In this document: one piece after another, positions 5,197 through 11,963 of the stretch
How the letters are laid out: every line of letters begins with the position of its first letter
How positions within the stretch are numbered: position 1 is the first letter of the stretch
Assembly (NCBI GenBank): GCA_005884305.1
Contig: VAYL01000163.1
Location: 1-12,228 of the forward strand
Length of the DNA: 12,228 nucleotides
Origin: Actinomycetota bacterium
Lineage (GTDB): Bacteria > Actinomycetota > Thermoleophilia > Solirubrobacterales > 70-9
Direction of reading: 5' to 3'
Position numbers and translations under genes: made by a program
Notes under the pieces: model-generated
Told to the model about the DNA's origin: nothing
Database searches by the model: none
Seen by the model: only the letters and a program-made list of their open reading frames with translations

Positions 5197-7358
5197 CCGG
5201 TGCCCCCGGTACCGCCGCCGCCGGACGGGGGTCCCCCGCCGTTACCCTGCGACCCCGCGGGAGGCCCGCCACCACCGCTGTTGCCGGGGCTCGGCGTCGG
5301 TGCAGGCCCGGCGCCCGCACCCGGCGCGTAGTACTGGCTCGGGTACTTCCCGGTGGTGCTCCCTGAGCTCGGGGGCACGTACGTCCCGCCGGAGCTGGAG
5401 CTGGAGCCGCCATAACCGCTCGAGGACGCTGAGACCGAATGGGCGCCGCTCCAGCTCGAGGATGGCTGGAACGGGTTTTGGGGCTGCGGGAAGTCGCTGC
5501 AGAAGCTGCCGTGCGCCGCCTCCATGTAGGAGCGCCAGATCGGTCCAGCGGTCGGCCCGCCGTAGCCGGTGTAGTCGCGAGACTCGGGATGTCCCACCCA
5601 CACGGCCGTCGAGATCCGCGGCGTGTAGCCGACGAACCAGGCGTCGGACAGGCCCTCGGACGTCCCCGTCTTGCCAGCCGCGGGGCAGCCGAAGTCCGTG
5701 TAGCCGGCACCGGTGCCCTCGGTGATCACGCCCTTCAGGATGTCCGTGACCTCGTAGGCGATTCCGTCGGAGATCACGCGCTGCGCGGCGCCCGCATCCG
5801 GGACGTCCGTCTTGCCGTTTGGGAACTCCACTTTCGCGATTGCCGTCGGTGGATGGTGGATGCCGCCGTCGGCGAACGTCGCGTAGGCGTCCGCCTGCTC
5901 GAGCGGGGTCACGCCGATGCGAAGCCCGCCGATGCCCTCGGCCGGGATCGCGTCGAGCGGCGAGGTGATGCCGAGCTTCTCCGCCATCTGCTTGACGTTG
6001 TCCGGCCCGACGTCCAGGTCGAGCTGCGCGAACACGACGTTGATCGAGTCGATGGTCGCCTGGCGCACGTCCACGGTCCCCGCGCCCGCGCCCTCGGCGT
6101 TGTTGACGGTCCAGGTGGTCCCGTCGTCGAGAGTCAGGGTCATCGGCGACTTGCTCGAGTAGTAGGTCGAGTCGGGATTCATGCCCTGGCTGAGCGCCGT
6201 CGCCAGCACGTAGGGCTTGAACGACGACCCTGGCTGGCGGTGACCGTTGGCGGCGATGTTGAACTGCGACGTCGGCGAGTACGCGCGGGAGGAGGCCATC
6301 GCCAGGATGTGTCCGTTCGTGGCGTCGACGGATGCGAGCGCGGAGGCGACGGTTGAGTCGGAGGCACAGAGCGAGCACGAGTCCACGGCCGCCTGCGCGT
6401 CGGCCTGGAGCGTGGGATTGATGGTCGTGTAGACCTTGAGTCCCCCGTTGCGGACGGTGTTGACGCCGTAGCGATCGATCAGCTGCTGCTGGACGTAGTC
6501 GAAGAAGTACGGCTGCTTGATCTCCTGGTACTTGTAGCCGCGGCTCAGGCCGAGCCCGCTCTGAAGGGCGGTCTCGTAGTCCTTGCGGCTGATGTAGCCC
6601 TGGTCCTGCAGCGCCTGCAGGACCTCGTTGCGGCGCTGGAGGGCCGCGTTCGGGTTCTGCAGCGGGTTGTACTCGGACGGTGCCTGCGGCAGGCCGGCGA
6701 TCATCGCCGCCTCGGCGAGCGTGAGGTGCTTGACGCTCGTGTTGAAGTAGGTCTCGGCGGCTGCCTGGACACCGACCGAGGTCTGCCCGTCTGTGGTCCC
6801 GTATGAAGCGGTGTTCAGGTACTTGTTGAGGATCCAGTTCTTCGAGTGCTCGGACTCGAACTGATCCGCCATCGCCGCCTCGCGGATCTTGCGTTCGATG
6901 TCCTCCTGCGGGTTCTGGATGTACAGGTTGCGGACGAGCTGCTGGGTGATCGTCGACCCGCCCTGGACCGGCGCTCCAGCCTTGACGTCCTCTACCGCGG
7001 CCCGCAGGATCGCCATCGGGTCGATACCTCCATGCTCATAGAAGTTCTTGTCCTCGATCGCGACCGTGGCCTGCTTGAGGATGTCCGGGATGTCCTTGCC
7101 GTCGACCGGGTGGCGAATCGTGTCGGACTGGATGTAGCCGAGACGCGACCCGTCAGCCGCGAAGACGACCGAATTGGAGCCCTGGTGGATCGGCTTCAGG
7201 TTGTCGATGTTGACCTTGCTGGCGATGCTGTACACCCACGCTGAAGCGCCTCCTACCGCGAGGAGGATCAAGGCAACGAAGACTGCGAATCCGACGAGGA
7301 GCTTGCGGCGGATCGAGCCTCGCGACCGACGATGCCGTCTGCGCGCCCGCTGCGTCAT
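5193..7358 (-). CDS. Class A penicillin-binding protein (bifunctional transglycosylase/transpeptidase)
   Basis: It polymerises and crosslinks peptidoglycan outside the membrane. The 721-residue protein has a basic cytoplasmic start (TQRARRRHRRSRG), a membrane anchor (about 18-43), a GT51 transglycosylase domain and a penicillin-binding domain. In GT51: EDKNFYEHGGIDP (E102 catalytic), QGGSTITQQLVRNL (132-145), RKIREAAMADQFE and NWILNKYLN. In the transpeptidase: SSFK with nucleophile S378, SIN (438-440) and KTGTSEG (563-569). The tail after about 620 is low-complexity Ser, then Gly/Pro, and probably reaches into the wall. ATG 7358 is chosen because the open frame to 7529 overlaps the MscS-type gene and encodes nothing recognisable. 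No Shine-Dalgarno is seen. It follows the MscS gene by 28 bases and overlaps the mannosyltransferase by 2, so it is probably co-transcribed with both. Confidence 0.93.
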   Translation of the reverse strand: MTQRARRRHRRSRGSIRRKLLVGFAVFVALILLAVGGASAWVYSIASKVNIDNLKPIHQGSNSVVFAADGSRLGYIQSDTIRHPVDGKDIPDILKQATVAIEDKNFYEHGGIDPMAILRAAVEDVKAGAPVQGGSTITQQLVRNLYIQNPQEDIERKIREAAMADQFESEHSKNWILNKYLNTASYGTTDGQTSVGVQAAAETYFNTSVKHLTLAEAAMIAGLPQAPSEYNPLQNPNAALQRRNEVLQALQDQGYISRKDYETALQSGLGLSRGYKYQEIKQPYFFDYVQQQLIDRYGVNTVRNGGLKVYTTINPTLQADAQAAVDSCSLCASDSTVASALASVDATNGHILAMASSRAYSPTSQFNIAANGHRQPGSSFKPYVLATALSQGMNPDSTYYSSKSPMTLTLDDGTTWTVNNAEGAGAGTVDVRQATIDSINVVFAQLDLDVGPDNVKQMAEKLGITSPLDAIPAEGIGGLRIGVTPLEQADAYATFADGGIHHPPTAIAKVEFPNGKTDVPDAGAAQRVISDGIAYEVTDILKGVITEGTGAGYTDFGCPAAGKTGTSEGLSDAWFVGYTPRISTAVWVGHPESRDYTGYGGPTAGPIWRSYMEAAHGSFCSDFPQPQNPFQPSSSWSGAHSVSASSSGYGGSSSSSGGTYVPPSSGSTTGKYPSQYYAPGAGAGPAPTPSPGNSGGGGPPAGSQGNGGGPPSGGGGTGGTG

Positions 7359-7386
7359 GAGGTCGCTAAAGGGTACCGGGGCGGGA

Positions 7387-8190
7387 TCACCGCTCCGGCG
7401 GGTGCCATTCCTCGAGTAGGCCCGCCGCCCGAAGCGCATTTTGCGCGTGCTCGCGCAGGTCGGACTCCTCGTCGCCGACCTGCGTGCGCTCGCGGTCGCG
7501 CGATCCCTTGAGCTCGAGCCGGATGCCATCCGGGGTGATCTCGGCGACGCTGATCTCCGTGGCCCCGGCCGGCTTCAGCACGCGGCGGGCCTCATCGAGC
7601 GATGCGGGCGGCGGCAGCCACACCGACACGGTCGCCGGCGCCGTGCGGTCGCCGGTGGAGTGGTTGAAGACGGGCGACGACACGACCTGCTCGTTCGGGA
7701 CCACTAGCAGCCGGCCATCGCCGGTGTCGATGTACGTGTAGGACAGCGTGAGGTCGTCCACGCGGCCTGTGCTGCCGGCGATGCTGACCGTGTCTCCGAT
7801 GCGGATCGGCTGGGTGATGGCGAGCAGGATGCCGGCGACCATGTTCGCCAGCGTCTGGCGCGCCGCGAAGCCGATGACCAAACCGAGCACCGCGCTCGAG
7901 GCGAGGATCCCGGTCGCGAGGCGGGAGAACTGGTGGAACCGGCTGAGCGCGAGGGCCGCGCCGATCGCCAGGATGATCACGAAGACCAGCCGGCGGATCA
8001 GCCGCAGGCGGGTCCGGGTGGTCCGCGAGAGGGTCGTGTCCGCCATCCGGGACGCGACGCGGGTGCCGCGCGCGATTACGAGCCGGTCCACCGCGAGCGC
8101 GATGAGGATCGCCACGCCCATGGTGATCAGGGCGGCGATCAGGTCCGACTGGCCGTCGGCGAGGAGGAGCACGGCGCGGGATTCTCCCAT
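7387..8190 (-). CDS. MscS-family small-conductance mechanosensitive channel
   Basis: A 267-residue membrane channel protein that would release solutes on hypo-osmotic shock. Helices lie at about 17-40 and 66-84, and the pore-lining third helix at about 92-125 (ILASSAVLGLVIGFAARQTL, then ANMVAGILLAI), with the Gly/Ala pattern of MscS TM3. The conserved 'QPIRIGDTVSI' (127-137) starts the beta domain, followed by GRVDDLTLSYT, LLVVPNEQVVSSPVFNHS, and an alpha/beta C-terminal region that ends in a charged helix. The size matches minimal MscS proteins. The start ATG 8190 is the first in frame before helix 1; there is no obvious Shine-Dalgarno. It is first in the minus-strand envelope cluster with the penicillin-binding protein, which fits a cell-envelope integrity theme. 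The family is clear; the ion and gating properties are not. Confidence 0.92.
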   Translation of the reverse strand: MGESRAVLLLADGQSDLIAALITMGVAILIALAVDRLVIARGTRVASRMADTTLSRTTRTRLRLIRRLVFVIILAIGAALALSRFHQFSRLATGILASSAVLGLVIGFAARQTLANMVAGILLAITQPIRIGDTVSIAGSTGRVDDLTLSYTYIDTGDGRLLVVPNEQVVSSPVFNHSTGDRTAPATVSVWLPPPASLDEARRVLKPAGATEISVAEITPDGIRLELKGSRDRERTQVGDEESDLREHAQNALRAAGLLEEWHPPER

Positions 8191-8241
8191 TCAGGCTCGG
8201 TTGGGCGCAAAAGGAGGGGCAGCGAGGGCAGCCATAACTGC

Positions 8242-8284
8242 CGACCCTGGATTGTTGTCCATATGCCGACAAAGTCCAGGGTCG
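8242..8284. promoter_or_regulatory. 10-bp inverted repeat in the divergent intergenic region
   Basis: CGACCCTGGA (8242-8251) is perfectly complementary to TCCAGGGTCG (8275-8284) across 23 bases. An inner TTGT/ACAA pair extends the possible stem after a two-base bulge. It lies about midway between the divergent starts at 8190 and 8323. Either an operator for both transcripts or an RNA/DNA hairpin is possible. I could not place a convincing -35/-10 pair next to it. Confidence 0.45.
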
Positions 8285-8322
8285 AGGCGGGTGCCTGCTG
8301 AGGGCGTTGTGAGAATGGGGCG

Positions 8323-8952
8323 GTGATTCGCTGTGTGCTCCTCGATGCGCTTGGGACGCTGGTTCGGCTCGAGCCGCCCTGGCCTCTCCTCGCTGCCGAA
8401 CTCGGCATCGGCGACCAGAAACGAGTGGAGCGAGCGATGCGCGCCGAGATGCGCTACTACCGCGAGCACAGCCACGAGGGGCGCGACGCAGAGTCTTTGG
8501 CCGACCTGCGCCGCCGCTGCGCGCGGATCGTGTCCTCGGAGCTCGGCCGCGTGGTGACGCCCGAGCAGCTGATGGCGGCGATCCGCTTTCAGGCCTACCC
8601 CGACGCCCCACCCGCCCTCGCCGAGCTCCGAGCGCTGGGGCTCCGGCTCGTCTGCGTATCCAACTGGGACGTCTCTCTGCCCTCGGTGCTCGACCGTTGC
8701 GGATTGGCGGATGGTCTGGATGCGGTCGTCACCTCAGCCGCGACCGGCGTGCGGAAGCCCGATCCCGCCATCTTCACGGCCGCCCTTGACGCCGCGGAAT
8801 GCGAGCCCGGCGAGGCGCTGCACGTCGGCGACACCGAGGACGAGGACCTCGAGGGAGCGCGGGCTGCCGGCATCAGGGCGCTCCTCATTCGCCGCGATGG
8901 CGGCGGCGACATCGAGTCGTTGATGGCCATCCGGCACCATCTCGGGTCGTGA
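8323..8952 (+). CDS. HAD-superfamily hydrolase
   Basis: A 209-residue soluble hydrolase with the four HAD motifs: motif I LLDALGTL (nucleophile D8), motif II VSNWD (S113), motif III RKPDPAIF (K145) and motif IV HVGDTEDED (D170, D175). A helical cap (about 15-90) lies between motifs I and II, as in subfamily I. The second Asp of the usual phosphatase DxDGT is Leu10. Haloacid dehalogenases also lack it (DxYGT), so the reaction may not be phosphate ester hydrolysis; the substrate is unknown. The start is GTG 8323, with GGGG close upstream. Its TGA overlaps the GTG of the next gene (GTGA), so it is the first gene of a tightly coupled four-gene operon. Confidence 0.88.
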   Translation: MIRCVLLDALGTLVRLEPPWPLLAAELGIGDQKRVERAMRAEMRYYREHSHEGRDAESLADLRRRCARIVSSELGRVVTPEQLMAAIRFQAYPDAPPALAELRALGLRLVCVSNWDVSLPSVLDRCGLADGLDAVVTSAATGVRKPDPAIFTAALDAAECEPGEALHVGDTEDEDLEGARAAGIRALLIRRDGGGDIESLMAIRHHLGS

Positions 8953-10172
8953 TCGCTACCGAGCTGACCACCGACGCGCCGCCCTACGCCGGCGTCGTCC
9001 GCCGCGGCGTCGCGATTCTCATCGACCTCGCGCTCGGCCTGACCGCCTACTCGATCGCGATCACCATTCTGGATCCGAACGTGGCGAGCGAGTACGCCAC
9101 CACTGCCGAGACCGTCCTCGCGGCCGCAATCGTCCTCGGCACGGCGATCCTGTGGCTCGCTTACTTCGTCTGCGCGCAGTGGCGCTTCGGCCAGACGCTC
9201 GGCATGCGCGCGATGCGGATCCGCGTCGTGGCCGACTCGGCGGGTGGGCTCCCATGGTGGCGCGCCCTGATTCGCAGCCTGCTGCTAGTCGTGGACTTCG
9301 CCATCGGGCCGCTTCTCATCGCGGCGTCGGATCGGAGGCAGCGGTTGGGAGATCGGCTTGCCAATACCGTCGTACTGGTGAGCCCCAACGAGCCATCGCC
9401 GCCGCCGGGCTTCGGCGGGGCGATCCAGCCAGCGCCGCCGCCGCCCACGGGCGCGCCCGCGCCGCCGCCCGACCCGGGCACCGCCGGCGGACCACCCGCC
9501 GTCGCGTCGACCTGGGGGCCCGCGCGCGTGCTCGTGGGCATCATGATCGTGGTCGTACTCAGCTTGATCGAGGTCTTGATCGTGTCCCTGTTCGACCCCG
9601 GCCTCGACTCGCTCGGCGGCAAGATCGTCGCTCAGGTCATGCTCGAGGCGACGTTCATCGGCGTCGCCTTCGCCGTGGCGGCGGACGATTCGCCTGCGTG
9701 GGCATCCGCTGCGCCGTCGTTGGGACTTCGACGGCCGCTGCGACCACCGTGGGCCATCGGTGCCGCCGCCCTGGCTGCCTACTTCATCGTCGCGATCGCG
9801 TACGGGTCGCTCGTGCACCCGCACCAGCGCGACATCACGGGCGACCTGGGGTTCGGCCACGGTGTGATCGGGGCGATCATCGCCTTCGTCTTGATCGTGC
9901 TCGCCGCCCCGGTCGCGGAGGAGACCTTCTTCCGTGGTTTCGTCTTCGGCGGCTTCCGCCACCGCTATTCGTTCCTCGTGGCCGCCCTGCCATCGGCGCT
10001 CCTGTTCGGAGCCATACACGCCTCCGGCGGCAGCCTGACCGTCGTGCCGCCGCTCGTGCTTCTCGGGTTCCTCCTCTGTTGGGTATACGAGAAGACGGGA
10101 TCCATCTACTCCACGATCCCGCTTCACGTCGTGAACAACGCGATCGCGTTCGCGGTCATAGTCTCGTCGTGA
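8949..10172 (+). CDS. RDD domain - CPBP (CAAX protease/Abi) fusion membrane protein
   Basis: A 407-residue membrane protein of two parts. Residues about 12-145 are an RDD domain: YAGVVRRGVAILIDLALG, GQTLGMRAMRIRVV and QRLGDRLANTVVL. A Pro/Gly-rich linker (about 146-190) joins it to a CPBP intramembrane protease domain with all three core motifs: EETFFR (324-329), FGAIH (353-357) and HVVNN (393-397). CPBP enzymes are relatives of CAAX prenyl endopeptidases; many bacterial members act in bacteriocin maturation or immunity. The frame is open further upstream, but that part is antisense-like shadow inside the HAD gene. GTG 8949 gives a proper RDD start and the GTGA overlap with the HAD stop. It overlaps the ABC ATPase by 4 bases. 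Substrate is unknown; export or self-protection with the adjacent ABC transporter is inference. Confidence 0.88.
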   Translation: MIATELTTDAPPYAGVVRRGVAILIDLALGLTAYSIAITILDPNVASEYATTAETVLAAAIVLGTAILWLAYFVCAQWRFGQTLGMRAMRIRVVADSAGGLPWWRALIRSLLLVVDFAIGPLLIAASDRRQRLGDRLANTVVLVSPNEPSPPPGFGGAIQPAPPPPTGAPAPPPDPGTAGGPPAVASTWGPARVLVGIMIVVVLSLIEVLIVSLFDPGLDSLGGKIVAQVMLEATFIGVAFAVAADDSPAWASAAPSLGLRRPLRPPWAIGAAALAAYFIVAIAYGSLVHPHQRDITGDLGFGHGVIGAIIAFVLIVLAAPVAEETFFRGFVFGGFRHRYSFLVAALPSALLFGAIHASGGSLTVVPPLVLLGFLLCWVYEKTGSIYSTIPLHVVNNAIAFAVIVSS

Positions 10173-11110
10173 CCAATAACGGCCCAGCCGTTGTCGCAAG
10201 GGAGCTCGCCAAGAGCTACGGGAGCCGCGTGGCGGTCGACGGCATCGACTTCGAGGTCCCGGCCGGGATCTGCTTCGGGTTCCTCGGCCCGAATGGCGCC
10301 GGCAAGACGACGACGATGAAGATGATCTACGGCCTGGCCCGCGTCGGCGACGGCGAGCTCTTCGTCATGGGGATGGACGCCCGCCGGGAGCGGCGTGAGA
10401 TCAAGTCCCGGATCGGCGTGGTATCGCAGGAGACGAACCTGGACGGCGACCTCACCGTTCGCGAGAACCTCACGCAGCAGGCGAGCTATTTTGGGATCGA
10501 CGCCCACGCCGCCGCGCCCCGGGTGGACCAGCTGCTGGAGTTCTCGCTCCTCGCCGAACGCGGTAACGACCGGGTGCAGTCGCTCTCCGGCGGGATGAAG
10601 CGACGATTGATGGTCGCCCGCTCGATGGTCAACGAGCCGGAGCTGATCGTCCTCGACGAGCCCACGACCGGACTCGACCCGCAGGCTCGCCTCGCGGTCT
10701 GGCGCTCGCTCGAGCGGCTGAAACGCCGCGGCGTCACGCTCCTCCTAACCACGCACTACATGGAGGAGGCCTCTCGGCTCTGCGACCGCCTGCTGATCAT
10801 GGACGAGGGCCGCATCGTCACCGAGGGATCGCCGGCCTCCCTGGTTCGCGAGCACGCCGGGCGCGAGGCGCTCGAGCTCGAGCTGGGCGATGACTGCGAC
10901 GCCGCGGCGCTGCTCGCGACGGTCGCTGAGCGAGCCGACGGCCACGAGCTCCACGACGGCGACCTGACCCTGTTCGCGCAGGACGCCGAGGAGCTTCTGC
11001 GCTCGATCGATCACGACCGATTTCCGACGGATTCGGCGCTCGTTCGCCGGGCTACGCTCGAGGATGTCTTTCTGCGTTTAACTGGTCGGTCGCTCCGGGA
11101 GGGTGAGTAG
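10169..11110 (+). CDS. ABC transporter ATP-binding protein (NodI/DrrA type)
   Basis: A 313-residue ATPase that powers the ABC-2 permease encoded next to it. Walker A GPNGAGKTT (40-48), Q-loop Q77, signature LSGGMKRR (139-146), Walker B LIVLDEP (D163, catalytic E164), D-loop GLD and switch H186 are all intact. After about 220 there is a C-terminal accessory domain that ends in ATLEDVFLRLTGRSL, a hallmark of the drug/polysaccharide exporter group (DrrA, NodI, CcmA). The frame continues upstream through the CPBP gene, but the true start is GTG 10169, which gives a normal length and overlaps the CPBP stop as GTGA. There is no Shine-Dalgarno, so translation is probably coupled. It shares one base with the permease gene. 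Confidence 0.95.
   Translation: MTNNGPAVVARELAKSYGSRVAVDGIDFEVPAGICFGFLGPNGAGKTTTMKMIYGLARVGDGELFVMGMDARRERREIKSRIGVVSQETNLDGDLTVRENLTQQASYFGIDAHAAAPRVDQLLEFSLLAERGNDRVQSLSGGMKRRLMVARSMVNEPELIVLDEPTTGLDPQARLAVWRSLERLKRRGVTLLLTTHYMEEASRLCDRLLIMDEGRIVTEGSPASLVREHAGREALELELGDDCDAAALLATVAERADGHELHDGDLTLFAQDAEELLRSIDHDRFPTDSALVRRATLEDVFLRLTGRSLREGE
11097..11103 (+). promoter_or_regulatory. Shine-Dalgarno of the ABC-2 permease
   Basis: GGGAGGG inside the end of the ATPase gene, six bases before GTG 11110. The spacing favours that GTG over ATG 11116. Confidence 0.6.
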
Positions 11111-11937
11111 TGGCGATGTCATATGAGCCGGGATACGCGGGGCTGGGCGACCGCGTCCCGTTAAGCGATCTGGTCCCCTCGCCGCGGCTCGCGGCTGCCG
11201 TGTGGCGCCGCAATGCCCAGGTGTTCTCGAAGCTGTGGAAGGGAGCGCTCCTCCCCACCTTCCTCGACCCCTTCTTCTACCTCCTGGCACTGGGATTCGG
11301 GCTCGGCACCTACATCGCCCACGGGATCAACGGCATCCCGTACAAGGAGTTCGTCGCGCCGGGCCTGATCGCGTCGGCGGCGATGTGGTCGTCGGCATTC
11401 GAGACGACCTACAACGTCTACTTCCGGATGAACGAGCTGCGGCTCTACGACAACGTGCTGTCGACGCCGGTCGAGCCGCAGGATCTCGTCGCCGGCGACA
11501 TCGCCTGGAGCTCGACCCGGGCGACGATCTACGGCATCGTGGTCCTGATCGTCGTCGCGGCCGTCGGACTCGTGGAGTCGCCGTGGGCGATCCTGATCCC
11601 GCCGTTCGTGCTTCTCGGCGGCATGTGCTTCTCGGTCATCGGCTACACGTTCACGTCGCTGATCCCCAAGATCGACCTCTACAGCTACTTCTTCACGCTC
11701 GGGATCACGCCGATGTTCCTGTTCTCCGGGATCTTCTTCCCCTTCAATCAACTCCCGGGGTGGGTAGAGGTAGTCGCCTGGCTGACGCCGCTCTACCACC
11801 TGGTCGAGATCACCCGCGGGCTCGCCACTGGCCCCGACGCCGTGCAGATCCTGATCCACACCGCCTGGCTCGCGGTGGTGACCGCGATCCTGTTCGCGGT
11901 CCCGGTTCGCGCGCTGCGCGCCAGGCTCGTTCCGTAA
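11110..11937 (+). CDS. ABC-2 type transporter permease (NodJ-like)
   Basis: A 275-residue integral membrane subunit. A cytoplasmic N-terminal stretch of about 45 residues contains AAVWRRNAQVFSKLWKG, then six hydrophobic segments follow. The order and motifs match NodJ/DrrB-type ABC-2 permeases: LPTFLDPFFYLLALGFGLGT, the 'YKEFVAPGLIASAAM' segment, AFETTYNVYFRM, VEPQDLVAGDIAWSS, FTLGITPMFLFSGIFFPF and LPGWVEVVAWLTPLYHLVE, with 'TRGL' after it. The start is GTG 11110, which shares its G with the TAG of the ATPase and has GGGAGGG six bases upstream. ATG 11116 is the alternative. NodJ relatives export lipo-oligosaccharides and others export drugs; the substrate here cannot be read from sequence. 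It is last of the operon; 26 bases separate it from the next possible start. Confidence 0.93.
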   Translation: MAMSYEPGYAGLGDRVPLSDLVPSPRLAAAVWRRNAQVFSKLWKGALLPTFLDPFFYLLALGFGLGTYIAHGINGIPYKEFVAPGLIASAAMWSSAFETTYNVYFRMNELRLYDNVLSTPVEPQDLVAGDIAWSSTRATIYGIVVLIVVAAVGLVESPWAILIPPFVLLGGMCFSVIGYTFTSLIPKIDLYSYFFTLGITPMFLFSGIFFPFNQLPGWVEVVAWLTPLYHLVEITRGLATGPDAVQILIHTAWLAVVTAILFAVPVRALRARLVP

Positions 11938-11963
11938 GAGGGCCTCCCAGTTCGCCTCCGCGC

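Noticed and set aside
7359..7529. N-terminal extension of the penicillin-binding protein
   Set aside because: It would overlap the MscS-type gene by over 140 bases, and ATG 7358 gives a normal basic tail before the membrane anchor.
9152..10168. Extension of the ABC ATPase frame through the RDD-CPBP gene
   Set aside because: Arg-rich shadow of the CPBP gene; GTG 10169 gives a normal ATPase start and the GTGA overlap.
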